Source: Micavibrio sp. UBA6139
GTDB lineage: Bacteria; Pseudomonadota; Alphaproteobacteria; Micavibrionales; Micavibrionaceae
Reading direction: 5' to 3'
DNA length: 38,637 bases
Assembly: GCA_002423285.1 (NCBI GenBank)
Contig: DIVF01000031.1
Coordinates: forward strand, 1-38,637
A model generated the notes under the pieces. The model saw only the letters and a list, made by a program, of their open reading frames with translations, was not told where the DNA came from and did not search any database. This document shows, one piece after another, positions 1 through 7,848 of the stretch; the stretch's first letter is position 1, and the number at the start of each line of letters is the position of its first letter. A program made the position numbers and the translations under genes.

Positions 1-1
1 G

Positions 2-25
2 ATTGTTATTTGGAATGACTATATA
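2..25 (+). repeat. Terminal inverted repeat, left copy (24 bp)
   Basis: This 24-bp sequence, starting ATTGTTATTTGG, is identical to the reverse complement of the last 24 bases of the window, and the match ends at base 25. On each side it replaces the expected upstream coding sequence of a truncated gene and brings an in-frame TGA. The simplest reading is the end of an insertion sequence present at both places. No transposase lies inside the window, so the family cannot be named. Confidence 0.85.
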
Positions 26-102
26 AAGCCAATGCCAAAACCATCAACGTCGCCAGCGAGATGCAAGATGCATTGCTGAACATGTTTGACCGCAAGACCT
101 AA
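19..102 (+). pseudogene. 3' end of a flagellar rod/hook-family gene
   Basis: Frame 1 encodes about 27 residues ending in LLNMFDRKT before the TAA at 100-102. The stretch KANAKTINVASEMQDALLNM matches the C-terminal helix of the flagellar basal-body rod/hook family (FlgE/F/G/K type, typically an A-N-x-x-x-I-x-x-A-D-E-M-x-x-x-L-L pattern). That helix packs in the rod or hook coiled coil. Everything upstream is missing: an in-frame TGA at 16-18 lies inside the terminal repeat. The gene is therefore either cut by a mobile element or cut by the window edge at that element. Which family member it is cannot be decided from so short a tail. Confidence 0.6.
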
Positions 103-137
103 CCTCCCCCACCATACTTATGTCAACACCCTCCCTT

Positions 138-156
138 CGCCCTTTCCTTAAGGGCG
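138..156 (+). terminator. Possible terminator after the flagellar gene
   Basis: A 7-bp stem, CGCCCTT and AAGGGCG with a TCCTT loop, lies 36 bases past the flagellar stop codon and is followed by a moderately T-rich CGGTTTGATT. The weak T tract makes this a modest call. Confidence 0.4.
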
Positions 157-243
157 CGGTTTGATTACACTTTGTCTCAAGGGAGACTTTCACGTATCGC
201 CACCGGCCTTTCTGCCGGGCTTTCCGTAAGGTTCAATAAAAAA

Positions 244-1668
244 ATGATGCAAAGGCATCTGTCTCATGTGACGCGTTACAGCCTGCTGGTCTTGGGGATG
301 ACTGCCCTGACCGGGTGTGGGTTTATGTCGGGTGGTGACCGCGATTCCAATGCAGGTCAACCTTCGCTCTTCGCTGCGCTCAGCTTCAAAAATATTTTTG
401 GCATTGGTGATGCAGATGATCTGAACGCCATCGCACCGGCGGCGGGACCTGTGACAATTTATGATGCCATGGCATTGGCGCTTCACAAAAATTTAGATGC
501 ACGCATCGCGGCGCAAAGTGAACCACCGATCGGTTCATTGGCACTGCTTGATTCCGGTATTCGCGCCGCGCAAACAAATGAAGAAACGGCATTGGCCCTG
601 CGCCAGCATGACGCCACACAAAGCATCATGCGTGATGTCCGCATTGCTTATGCTCGCACCGCGATTGCCGACAGCCTGCAAAACGAAATCACAGCGGCAC
701 TGGCGAAACCCGCAATCACTGATGCTGAAATTGCCTCGCACGCAGCCTTGCAAAAACTGCAAGGCGATCTTGGCGCGGCACGCATTGAACTGGCGTCTTT
801 ATTGGGTATTTCTGATGCGTCTCTCATGGTTTTGGACCCATCCAGCACAGACAAAAATGCCCTGCCGCCAATAACGGCCACACTCAATGATCTTGAAATT
901 CTGGGCCTGTCACAGCGTCTTGAAACGCGCAGCGACCACACCCGCGCCGAAGCCTTGCGTCAAAGCGCACTGCAAACCTTCCCCGGCATCAATGACATCC
1001 TGACCCAAAACCGCGCCGGTATGGGGCCAAAGAATGAAGCCGAATGGGCGGCCTTTTCCAATCCCTTTGGCCGTGGCCTGGTACGTATTTTCTCAAGCGA
1101 CCTTGATGTGAAGAACCCACAAAATCAGCAACGCCTCGACCATTTGCGCAAAAACGCAATCTCCGCCGCGATCCTGTCACAAATTCATATTGCCCATGCA
1201 CAATATCAATCGGCACAGGTGCGCCTTGAAACACTGCAAGCGCAAGATGAACCAACAGATACGCTGCAACATTTAAGCCACCGCGCCCGCATCTATCTGA
1301 CCCAGACAGAAGCACAAAATCATTATAATGATGTCCTGAGCGCCCTTGGCCTCAACATCCTGCCTGAACAGGCGAGCGCGATGCCAACAGCCACACTGGC
1401 CCACGCCCTGCAAACGCGAATCAACGGCTTAAACCCTGTGGCCCTTACACACATGGTCACACCGCAATCGATGCTGGCCATGAATATTGAAGCCGGGTTA
1501 CCGCTGGAGCTGGTTAGATTCGCCCAAATCCCGCCAGAACGCATTCCGTTGGCCCAAAAAATTTCCGTACAGCGTGATACCGCCATCAATGCGGCCCCAT
1601 CACGCTTCCTCAGCATTTCAAAGAAGCAACTGCAAAGCCTTTTGAATGCCCCCATTTCAGAGCCGTAG
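244..1668 (+). CDS. TolC-like outer-membrane factor lipoprotein
   Basis: Probable outer-membrane channel of the TolC/OEP family, which would give efflux or secretion pumps their exit duct. From the ATG at 244 the protein has about 474 residues. A hydrophobic segment followed by LTGC forms a lipobox near residue 25, as in NodT/CusC-type lipoproteins. The opening IYDAMALALHKNLDARIAAQ matches the usual helix start of the first OEP half. The segments SQIHIAHAQYQSAQVRL and RDVRIAYARTAIADS match the long hairpin helices. A TTG at 172 would extend the frame, but it would place the lipobox unusually far from the N-terminus; an AAGG lies about 12 bases before 244. An adaptor-like gene follows 15 bases later. 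Overall identity looks low, so this could be a specialised OEP variant. Confidence 0.68.
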   Translation: MMQRHLSHVTRYSLLVLGMTALTGCGFMSGGDRDSNAGQPSLFAALSFKNIFGIGDADDLNAIAPAAGPVTIYDAMALALHKNLDARIAAQSEPPIGSLALLDSGIRAAQTNEETALALRQHDATQSIMRDVRIAYARTAIADSLQNEITAALAKPAITDAEIASHAALQKLQGDLGAARIELASLLGISDASLMVLDPSSTDKNALPPITATLNDLEILGLSQRLETRSDHTRAEALRQSALQTFPGINDILTQNRAGMGPKNEAEWAAFSNPFGRGLVRIFSSDLDVKNPQNQQRLDHLRKNAISAAILSQIHIAHAQYQSAQVRLETLQAQDEPTDTLQHLSHRARIYLTQTEAQNHYNDVLSALGLNILPEQASAMPTATLAHALQTRINGLNPVALTHMVTPQSMLAMNIEAGLPLELVRFAQIPPERIPLAQKISVQRDTAINAAPSRFLSISKKQLQSLLNAPISEP

Positions 1669-1683
1669 AAAGGACCAATCATC

Positions 1684-2127
1684 ATGACGTCCCCACTCGA
1701 GTATCTCTTCCTGGCACTGTTCAGCAGCCAAAGCCCCGATCCAGCAGCCCTGGACGGCGTTCATAAAATTGAACCCGCCGCAGGCGATGCAAAAACATCG
1801 ATTTCCCAAGTCATTGACCGCGACGGCCATTTCAAAATGCGCACCATTTTGATGGAGCCACGCGATCCATCGGTCGAAACATTGGAAGCGCCAATGCGCA
1901 TCACAGCCGAATGGGTTCCCACCTTTAAAATCGGTACACCCGTTTCTATTCAACTGGACGGATCAGATAAGGCCTACCCCGGAAAAATCGTCCGCATCGA
2001 AAGCACCACCGATGCAACAGGCACAACCGTTCAGGCGATTGCTGAAATTGATAAGAACAAGGTAAAAAACGGCGCCGACCTGCAACCCGGTGTCATGGGC
2101 CTGGCCACGATGGTTGCCGTTCGCTGA
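1684..2127 (+). CDS. Short HlyD-like adaptor (beta-barrel region only)
   Basis: A 147-residue protein whose C-terminal half (GTPVSIQLDGSDKAYPGKIV, then a stretch ending LQPGVMGLATM) resembles the beta-barrel and membrane-proximal region of HlyD/membrane-fusion adaptors. The coiled-coil hairpin and the lipoyl domain of full adaptors (300-400 residues) are absent. The N-terminus has only a short hydrophobic stretch. It has an AAAGGA ribosome site and sits 15 bases after the TolC-like gene, so the two are almost certainly co-transcribed. It may be a decayed adaptor or a minimal partner of the lipoprotein. No inner-membrane pump is next to it. Confidence 0.55.
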   Translation: MTSPLEYLFLALFSSQSPDPAALDGVHKIEPAAGDAKTSISQVIDRDGHFKMRTILMEPRDPSVETLEAPMRITAEWVPTFKIGTPVSIQLDGSDKAYPGKIVRIESTTDATGTTVQAIAEIDKNKVKNGADLQPGVMGLATMVAVR

Positions 2128-2134
2128 TATCCTT

Positions 2135-2392
2135 ATGAGCATGCCGTGGGTTTTATACATTCTGGAATGCGCAGACGGCACGTTTTATACCGGCATCACC
2201 AATGATCTGGACCAACGCTTGCAAAAGCATGAAAGCGGCACCGGCGCCAAATACACCAAAGGGCGCGGCCCGTTCAAACTCGCTCATCTCGAAACCCTGC
2301 AAAATCGCAGCGAAGCATCAAAGCGCGAAATCGCCGTGAAGGCGTTGCGCAGGGAAGAGAAATTAAAATTAATAGGAAAAAGACAGGGGTAG
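2135..2392 (+). CDS. GIY-YIG nuclease family protein (UPF0213/YhbQ type)
   Basis: An 85-residue single-domain GIY-YIG protein. The two signature strands appear as LYIL (Tyr8) and YTGI (Tyr18), the helix Arg is in LDQRL (Arg28), and a candidate catalytic Glu lies in SKREI (Glu65). Proteins of this small group have structure-specific DNA endonuclease folds and are often linked to DNA repair, but their role is poorly defined. The frame is open upstream into the adaptor gene. The ATG at 2135 (or at 2141) is preferred because the domain begins directly after it. It follows the adaptor stop by 7 bases. Confidence 0.85.
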   Translation: MSMPWVLYILECADGTFYTGITNDLDQRLQKHESGTGAKYTKGRGPFKLAHLETLQNRSEASKREIAVKALRREEKLKLIGKRQG

Positions 2393-2395
2393 TTT

Positions 2396-2416
2396 GAAGG
2401 GGACATTGTCCCCTTC
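2396..2416 (+). terminator. Hairpin between convergent genes
   Basis: A perfect 10-bp inverted repeat (GAAGGGGACA and TGTCCCCTTC with a one-base centre) lies between the end of the GIY-YIG gene and the end of the Zur gene. It has no long T tract on either side, so it may act as a simple bidirectional barrier or mRNA end-stabilising hairpin. Confidence 0.55.
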
Positions 2417-2429
2417 ACCCCTATTCTCT

Positions 2430-2873
2430 TTAGCAGGCGCAGCCGACATTCGTGGCCAGATCGCCTTGGCAGCTGTGGCATTGGCCGTGAAGCTCTAAAA
2501 ACCAGCCGCGCAGTTTGAATTTGTTCTTTTCAGCTGTTGCGGTGCAGATATCGGGGATGGCGCAGGTGTGTGTTTCGGTAACATTGCCGCAATCATCACA
2601 GATCAGGAATTGCGCGCCGCTGTGGCGATGACCGGCCTTACAGGCGGTGTAGAGATTGAGGCTGCCGATGCGGTGGATGAAGCCTTCTTGTTCCCAAAAT
2701 TCTAGGGCGCGATAAACGGTTGGTGGCTTCACATCGCCGGGCATTTTTTTCAAAATGTCATAGGCGCCGATGGGTTTATCAGAATCAATAATGACCGATA
2801 GAACGGCGCGGCGGGGGGCGGTAAAACGTCCGCCAATTTTTTCACAATGTTTTTCAGCATCATTTAAAATCAT
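2430..2873 (-). CDS. zur: Fur-family zinc uptake regulator (Zur)
   Basis: A 147-residue Fur-superfamily repressor. The N-terminal winged helix carries TAPRRAVLSVI and PPTVYRALEFWEQEGFIHRI, which matches the Zur subfamily. The C-terminal dimer domain has the structural zinc cysteines as CDDC (92-95) and CHSC (132-135), a GHRH metal-site region (81-84), and an extra CAC tail. Zur with zinc bound represses zinc-uptake and zinc-sparing genes. The start codon overlaps the stop of the upstream cysteine synthase gene as ATGA, so it is the last gene of the five-gene operon. A perfect Zur box stands in front of that operon, so it probably represses its own transcription. Confidence 0.88.
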   Translation of the reverse strand: MILNDAEKHCEKIGGRFTAPRRAVLSVIIDSDKPIGAYDILKKMPGDVKPPTVYRALEFWEQEGFIHRIGSLNLYTACKAGHRHSGAQFLICDDCGNVTETHTCAIPDICTATAEKNKFKLRGWFLELHGQCHSCQGDLATNVGCAC

Positions 2874-4192
2874 GCAACCCTCACCATCTGCGCGCCGGCA
2901 TCGCGCCAGCCCAGAATGCCGCCACCCAGTGAAAAGGCCTGATACCCACGGCCCTGCAGATACGCCGCATAGCGTGCGGTTTTTTCACCGACCGGACAGA
3001 TCAGCAGGATGGGGCGATCTTTTGGGAACGGGTCCGCTGAATCAATCATCGATTCAAACAAATCACCGGCAATATTGATCGACCCGGGAATAGATTGCAT
3101 ACGGTAAGCCAGATTGCCGCGCACATCGATCATCATCGAGTTATGTTCAGCGATCCATTTATCTGCGCCTTGTACGGGCACAGAATAACGGTCATTGGCC
3201 GCCCCTGAATCATTATAAACAAAGGCGCGCAGTGATTGGGGCTTGGCCGCCTCACCAAATAATTCCGGACGGCGTTCGCGGATATAGGACATATACCATT
3301 CAACCCGGTCGCAAACGATGAAGACAGCTGTTTTGCGCTCTGTAAGGCTTTCATCAACTCCACGTAAATATTCCAACGACCCCGCCAGATTGGCCCCGGA
3401 TGATGGACCGCATAAAACGCCCAGATCACGGTTGAGAGTCAGCATCGCATCAATAGCCGCCGCTTCCCGCACATCACGCAGAGCGTTATAATTATCCTTC
3501 TGGAACAGGCCCGATTCCCACATCTGGTCCATCGACCGGATGCCGGGAACAAAATCACCCTTGGCACTGGTCAGGCCAACACAGACGCAGTTCGGATTGG
3601 CATCGCGCAAACGGCGTGAAATACCCAGTGTTGAACCTGTTGTTCCTAAACCCGCGATAAAATAGTCAACGCTGCCCAGATCATCGATAATTTCCTGACC
3701 CGTTGAATCGTAATGGGCTTGCGGGTTTTTCGGGTTGGTGAATTGGGACGGGAAATGGATTGCCCCGGCTTGTTCACGCACAGCCTTTTCAATCAAAAAC
3801 TGCGGATCATTCGGGTCATTGGGATCAAAACAATCACTGGCGGCAGCAAATTCTTCGATTTCAGCCCCCAAAAGACGCAGTAAATCTTTCGTTTCTTTCA
3901 CCTTTGCAATGGCAGACACCAGCTTAAATTTCACACCATAGGTTGCGGCAATCGCGCACAGTGCCTTGGCTGTATTTCCCGATGAATTTTCAAAAATGAC
4001 CTGACCCGTTTCACGGATTGAATCAATATCATCCTTGATCATGCCCCAGCCAATGCGGTCCTTGACTGACCCAAACGGGTTCATCATTTCCAGCTTAGCA
4101 TACAGGTCAATGTTTTTGAGCCCGTGAATTTCCGCCGGAATTTTCAACATCGGCGTGTTGCCGATCAAATCCGTCATACGTTCAACAATCAT
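2870..4192 (-). CDS. Cysteine synthase-like PLP enzyme fused to a rhodanese domain
   Basis: A 440-residue two-domain protein. Residues 1 to about 320 form a fold-type II PLP enzyme of the cysteine synthase/CBS family. The PLP lysine is in NPFGSVKDR (Lys44), the substrate loop is NSSGNTAKAL, and the phosphate loop is GLGTTGSTLG. Residues about 335-440 form a rhodanese domain with a catalytic-type Cys399 in LLICPVGEKTARYA. O-acetylserine sulfhydrylases normally end near 310 residues, so the fusion is distinctive. It suggests that a persulfide carried by the rhodanese part feeds beta-replacement on a serine derivative. The SSGN loop also resembles SbnA-type enzymes that use amine nucleophiles, so the product may not be cysteine. 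The gene lies 4 bases after its upstream neighbour and overlaps zur. Confidence 0.85.
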   Translation of the reverse strand: MIVERMTDLIGNTPMLKIPAEIHGLKNIDLYAKLEMMNPFGSVKDRIGWGMIKDDIDSIRETGQVIFENSSGNTAKALCAIAATYGVKFKLVSAIAKVKETKDLLRLLGAEIEEFAAASDCFDPNDPNDPQFLIEKAVREQAGAIHFPSQFTNPKNPQAHYDSTGQEIIDDLGSVDYFIAGLGTTGSTLGISRRLRDANPNCVCVGLTSAKGDFVPGIRSMDQMWESGLFQKDNYNALRDVREAAAIDAMLTLNRDLGVLCGPSSGANLAGSLEYLRGVDESLTERKTAVFIVCDRVEWYMSYIRERRPELFGEAAKPQSLRAFVYNDSGAANDRYSVPVQGADKWIAEHNSMMIDVRGNLAYRMQSIPGSINIAGDLFESMIDSADPFPKDRPILLICPVGEKTARYAAYLQGRGYQAFSLGGGILGWRDAGAQMVRVA

Positions 4193-4196
4193 CTTG

Positions 4197-5693
4197 TTAT
4201 CCTTTCACAGCGGCTGGGCGGTATTCATTATCACGCGACCAATGAAATCCGGAGGCATCACGCACCACAGAGACCTTATCAGCCGTGTTTTGCATCAATG
4301 TATTCGATTCAATGAAGTCCATGATATAGGGCGCAGTGTTTATAAAGATCACCAGATCACCCTCTTCCGGCAGCAACGCCGGATAAGTTTTATTATATTG
4401 GATGATGTCATAGGACACGCACAGATTACCCATATAGAAAAGGCCTTCCAGGCATGGGCGGTTGCGCGATTTATCGCGGTATAAAATCACCGGATCAGTC
4501 AGCAATTTCTGGTGCGTGGAATGCATATTCGAACGGTTCATGTCCAAAGCGACCAAGGTTTCGCCGTGGACCGATTTTTTGGTGAAATTGACCCGACCAA
4601 CTGTAATGCCCGTCTGGTCCAGCAAGGACCGCCCCGGTTCAATATAAAGATCGAGGAGGTTTTCACTGAGCACTTGAGCCGCCGACATATTATCAAATTG
4701 CGGCATCGGGCGATTGAGAAGATCATCCAGATCCGCCGCGCCCGGTTTTTCAACCGCGTGATCCATAAAATTCGGCGCACCCTTAATCAGACCGCCTTCA
4801 TTGCGAAAGCCCAGCCCGCCATCATTCCAGGTCAGACGTTCTTCCTGCCCCAGCAAGGATTGTTTAATGCGGTCGACATAATCGAGCCATTGATCTCGGT
4901 TTGTGGCATAGCGAATACGGAATGATCCGCCGATATCGATGCCCTTTGGCTGTAGCCCTGCCGTCATGGCGGCAAAAGTCAGTTCCAGCGTATTTTCGAG
5001 CGCGACAACGCGCTGCTCTTCCGTGGCCATGCTCCAGTGATAAGAAAAACCGAGGAAGTCAAAATCATCGCGGTGCGCGGCCAGAAATTGAATTGTTTCC
5101 GGCGCATCATCCACATGAATACCAAAGGTACCGTCCTGTGAGGTAAATTTCACACGGGCGGAATGAAAGCCGCTGAGACGGATAAAGATGCGGGTCTTTT
5201 CTGTAGAACCAAAGGCGGCGCGGGCCTTTAAAATCTGTTCGAGTTCCGCCCCATTATCAACATTGATGATAATGCCCTGCTGCACAGCCAAGGCAATATA
5301 AGCCTTGTTCTTTGGCCCGGTTGCCTCAATACGCTGCGAGGTGAAGCCACAAGAGAGCGCCCGTTTAATTCCCTCCTCCGATGATACATCAATGGACACG
5401 TCATTTAATGCCGCGTGGCGGATGATGGAGAGGGATTTATTGGGCTTACTGGTATAAAAAATACGGCCCGTAATGCGGTTCTTTTTATAAACCGCCTTAA
5501 ACGCCGCGATGTTTTCATCAACCACTTGCGGGAACATGATATTCAGCGGTGAGCCATAAGAATCACACAGCGCAAAAATATCATTCTGCTGTTTCAGGAA
5601 ATCCACGATCATCGGGTGGATGACCGGGTCCAAACGCAAGGGCTCGCGCTTTTTATCCTGTTGAGCCGATGATATTTTTTGTGCCTGCATCAT
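4197..5693 (-). CDS. Fold-type III PLP enzyme, Y4yA / diaminopimelate decarboxylase-like
   Basis: A 498-residue alanine-racemase-fold PLP enzyme. The PLP lysine is in FYTSKPNKS (Lys83, equivalent to the YAVKAN lysine of decarboxylases). A glycine loop DIGGSF binds the phosphate, and IEPGRSLLDQTG is the C-terminal EPGR motif. The YTSKPNKS variant and the length match the Y4yA family of uncharacterised enzymes rather than LysA (about 420 residues). The reaction is unknown; decarboxylation or racemisation of an amino acid is most likely. The gene follows the CooC-like gene by 2 bases and precedes the cysteine synthase fusion by 4. A decarboxylase-like and a cysteine synthase-like enzyme side by side recalls SbnA/SbnH of staphyloferrin B, but that is analogy only. 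Confidence 0.78.
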   Translation of the reverse strand: MMQAQKISSAQQDKKREPLRLDPVIHPMIVDFLKQQNDIFALCDSYGSPLNIMFPQVVDENIAAFKAVYKKNRITGRIFYTSKPNKSLSIIRHAALNDVSIDVSSEEGIKRALSCGFTSQRIEATGPKNKAYIALAVQQGIIINVDNGAELEQILKARAAFGSTEKTRIFIRLSGFHSARVKFTSQDGTFGIHVDDAPETIQFLAAHRDDFDFLGFSYHWSMATEEQRVVALENTLELTFAAMTAGLQPKGIDIGGSFRIRYATNRDQWLDYVDRIKQSLLGQEERLTWNDGGLGFRNEGGLIKGAPNFMDHAVEKPGAADLDDLLNRPMPQFDNMSAAQVLSENLLDLYIEPGRSLLDQTGITVGRVNFTKKSVHGETLVALDMNRSNMHSTHQKLLTDPVILYRDKSRNRPCLEGLFYMGNLCVSYDIIQYNKTYPALLPEEGDLVIFINTAPYIMDFIESNTLMQNTADKVSVVRDASGFHWSRDNEYRPAAVKG

Positions 5694-5695
5694 AT

Positions 5696-6652
5696 TTAAA
5701 CGGCCTCTTTTAAGAAGGATGCATCAATCTGGTTTGCGACATCACCGTAACCGGACACGACCCAATCCTGCACCGCCAATTTCTTATGAAGGGCACAGAG
5801 TTTTTCCATACGCACTGCCGCCGGAATGGCCGGGTTTTGCGCGGCGCGTTCAACGGCTTGCATGACGGAAACAATGGGGCCTTCCAGCATCTCTGCCGTC
5901 ACCGGGCTGCCGCGCTGGCGTGATTTTTTCAAGACCGGCATTAATGGCACGGTGCCAAGCGGTGTGCGGCCTGTGCGCTCAACAATGAAGGCAACATCGT
6001 CTTCGTCTTCAATCTTGTTACCAACCAGATGGATCAGACCATCAATGCCAGCTTCTTGCGCAAGGCCCATATACAGGGCGCAAACTTCGGCCGATTCCGG
6101 GGTTGGTTCGACAATCAGAACAATCGCATCAAATTGCAAATGCAGGGAATACGCAAACGCATCTGTTCCGGCCACCATATCGCAGACAACATCAAGTTTA
6201 TCGCCAGCAACCGTGTGGGAAAGAATGTTTTCAGCGACAAACAGATTGGTGTGGTAACAGCTCTGCCCGATTCCTTCACGGTCATAGGTGCCAACGATCA
6301 TCAAGGACAGGTTCGGTGAAACCTGAACCGCGTAGGGTGCCATGGCAGGATCATTCGCAGAACGGATCATATTTGATCCCGGACCCGGCGGTGTGGTCGG
6401 CAGGAATTTTGTGTGATCGGCGATCAGGGGATTATGCCCCTTCAAATGCATGCGGATACGGTCGGCAATATCGGGTTTTGACAGGATGATGTCATCGGGA
6501 ACGGTAACGCCCAAAAGACCTGCCAGATTCATGTTCAAATCCGCATCAATCGCCATGACACCGCGTTTGTTCTGAGATTCCAGATAGCGGATAAACAGGG
6601 ATGTCATGGTGCTTTTACCTGATCCACCCTTACCAACGAATGCAATTTTCAT
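5696..6652 (-). CDS. CooC-like MinD/ParA-family ATPase
   Basis: A 318-residue SIMIBI-class P-loop ATPase. It starts directly with a deviant Walker A (KGGSGKST, residues 8-15), followed by VMAIDADLNMNLAGLLG. The DMVAGTDAF segment corresponds to the DMEAG motif of CooC/AcsF-type proteins that insert nickel into CO dehydrogenase or acetyl-CoA synthase. No such enzyme is nearby. In this operon the protein more likely loads a metal or drives assembly of an unknown target. There is no membrane segment, so it should be cytoplasmic. The stop and the start of the next gene are 2 bases apart, and the desulfurase stop abuts this start. Partitioning ParA is excluded because no ParB or centromere repeats are present. 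Confidence 0.8.
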   Translation of the reverse strand: MKIAFVGKGGSGKSTMTSLFIRYLESQNKRGVMAIDADLNMNLAGLLGVTVPDDIILSKPDIADRIRMHLKGHNPLIADHTKFLPTTPPGPGSNMIRSANDPAMAPYAVQVSPNLSLMIVGTYDREGIGQSCYHTNLFVAENILSHTVAGDKLDVVCDMVAGTDAFAYSLHLQFDAIVLIVEPTPESAEVCALYMGLAQEAGIDGLIHLVGNKIEDEDDVAFIVERTGRTPLGTVPLMPVLKKSRQRGSPVTAEMLEGPIVSVMQAVERAAQNPAIPAAVRMEKLCALHKKLAVQDWVVSGYGDVANQIDASFLKEAV

Positions 6653-7783
6653 TTATGCGGCCTCCTGCATAGTTTTGATTTCAGTGATAGCGGACAGAAA
6701 CATTTCTGCTGCCTTGGTTAAATCCTCTTGCGATGTCATGCGCCCAAAGGACAGGCGAATAGCCTCCCCGGCGGCATCCGCACCGGCAATGGCGGTGATG
6801 ACATGCGATGGTCCGGCGGTACAAGCCGACCCGGTACCAAATGATAATTCCGGCAACACCATCACCAGCGTTTCTTGATCAATACCCGGAAAGCGTAAAT
6901 TTAAAATACCCGGCACATTCCAGACCGGATCGACATGACCATGAACAACCGGGTTCAGCGGCGCAAGACGCGCCAGAAAATCTTCGCGTAACTTTTGCAA
7001 CCATTCACGGTCATGATTGATGAGAGTACATGCCGCACCAAACCCAACACATTGCGCCACAGGCAATGTACCAGCGCGAAGCCCCTGTTCCTGACCACCG
7101 GACATGACATACAAAAGACCAGCGTCCTTGATATAAAGCGCGCCGACACCCTGCGGCCCGTGGATTTTATGGGCCGACAGGCTGATAAAATCAGCATTCC
7201 ATGCATTAAGATCAACCGGAATACGCCCCAAGCCTTGCGCGGCATCAACATGAAATAAAATTCCACGCCCCTGCAACATTGCGGCAATTTCATCGATAGG
7301 TTGAATGACACCCAGTTCATTATTAACCGCCTGCACCACGACCAAACCGGTTTGCGGTGTAATAGCCGGGGCAATCATATCAGCTTCGATCATGCCGCAT
7401 TTTTGAACGGGTAAAATGGTGATGGCGAAACCATCAGCACGAAGTTCATCCATCACGCTAAGGAGGCTGCTATGTTCTACAGCCGTCGTAATAATATGCA
7501 TACGCCCCGTTGAACGCAGATGATGGCGCAGGCCACGCAAAGCCAGATGGTTTGCTTCGGTGGCGCCGGAAGTGAAGATGATCTGTTCAGCCTTCGCGCC
7601 GATTGCATCGGCAATCTGGCCACGCGCCACTTGCACAGCGTGATGCGCCGCATTGCCATGACCATGATGGCGGGCATGCGGGTTGCCGGGACGGGTTTCG
7701 CCCATCCACGGCATCATGGCATCCAACACGCGCTGATCCAGTGCGGTTGTTGCGGCATCATCAAGATAGATCGCTGCGCCCAT
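6653..7783 (-). CDS. Cysteine desulfurase (NifS/IscS-like, class V)
   Basis: A 376-residue fold-type I PLP enzyme that should release sulfur from cysteine as a persulfide. The PLP lysine is Lys206 in SAHKIHGPQG and the active cysteine is Cys321 in GTGSACTAGPSHV. The catalytic loop is group I-like but compact. Unusually, the segment after GNP holds six histidines in 13 residues (positions 36, 39, 40, 42, 47, 48), where family members normally have serine or one or two histidines. It has an AAGGAG ribosome site and is the first gene after the Zur box. No iscU, iscA or suf genes follow, so its sulfur is probably destined for the rhodanese-cysteine synthase downstream rather than general Fe-S assembly. 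Confidence 0.85.
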   Translation of the reverse strand: MGAAIYLDDAATTALDQRVLDAMMPWMGETRPGNPHARHHGHGNAAHHAVQVARGQIADAIGAKAEQIIFTSGATEANHLALRGLRHHLRSTGRMHIITTAVEHSSLLSVMDELRADGFAITILPVQKCGMIEADMIAPAITPQTGLVVVQAVNNELGVIQPIDEIAAMLQGRGILFHVDAAQGLGRIPVDLNAWNADFISLSAHKIHGPQGVGALYIKDAGLLYVMSGGQEQGLRAGTLPVAQCVGFGAACTLINHDREWLQKLREDFLARLAPLNPVVHGHVDPVWNVPGILNLRFPGIDQETLVMVLPELSFGTGSACTAGPSHVITAIAGADAAGEAIRLSFGRMTSQEDLTKAAEMFLSAITEIKTMQEAA

Positions 7784-7824
7784 ATCCGGCTCCTTGAAGC
7801 CCGTTACAATATATAAGTGTAAGC

Positions 7825-7845
7825 AAATGTTATATTATAACATTT
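7825..7845 (-). promoter_or_regulatory. Zur box in front of the five-gene operon
   Basis: A perfect 21-bp palindrome with 10-bp arms AAATGTTATA and TATAACATTT around a central T. It agrees with the known Zur operator core (TGTTATA, N, TATAACA). It lies 42 bases upstream of the desulfurase start. On the minus strand it contains a TATAAT that could be the -10 element, so bound Zur would block RNA polymerase. The operon itself ends in zur, which fits autorepression. Confidence 0.88.
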
Positions 7846-7848
7846 TAA

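Noticed and set aside
5696..6652. Reading the MinD/ParA-type ATPase as a plasmid or chromosome partition protein
   Set aside because: No ParB gene or centromere-like repeats nearby; the sequence pattern and operon fit the CooC metallochaperone branch.
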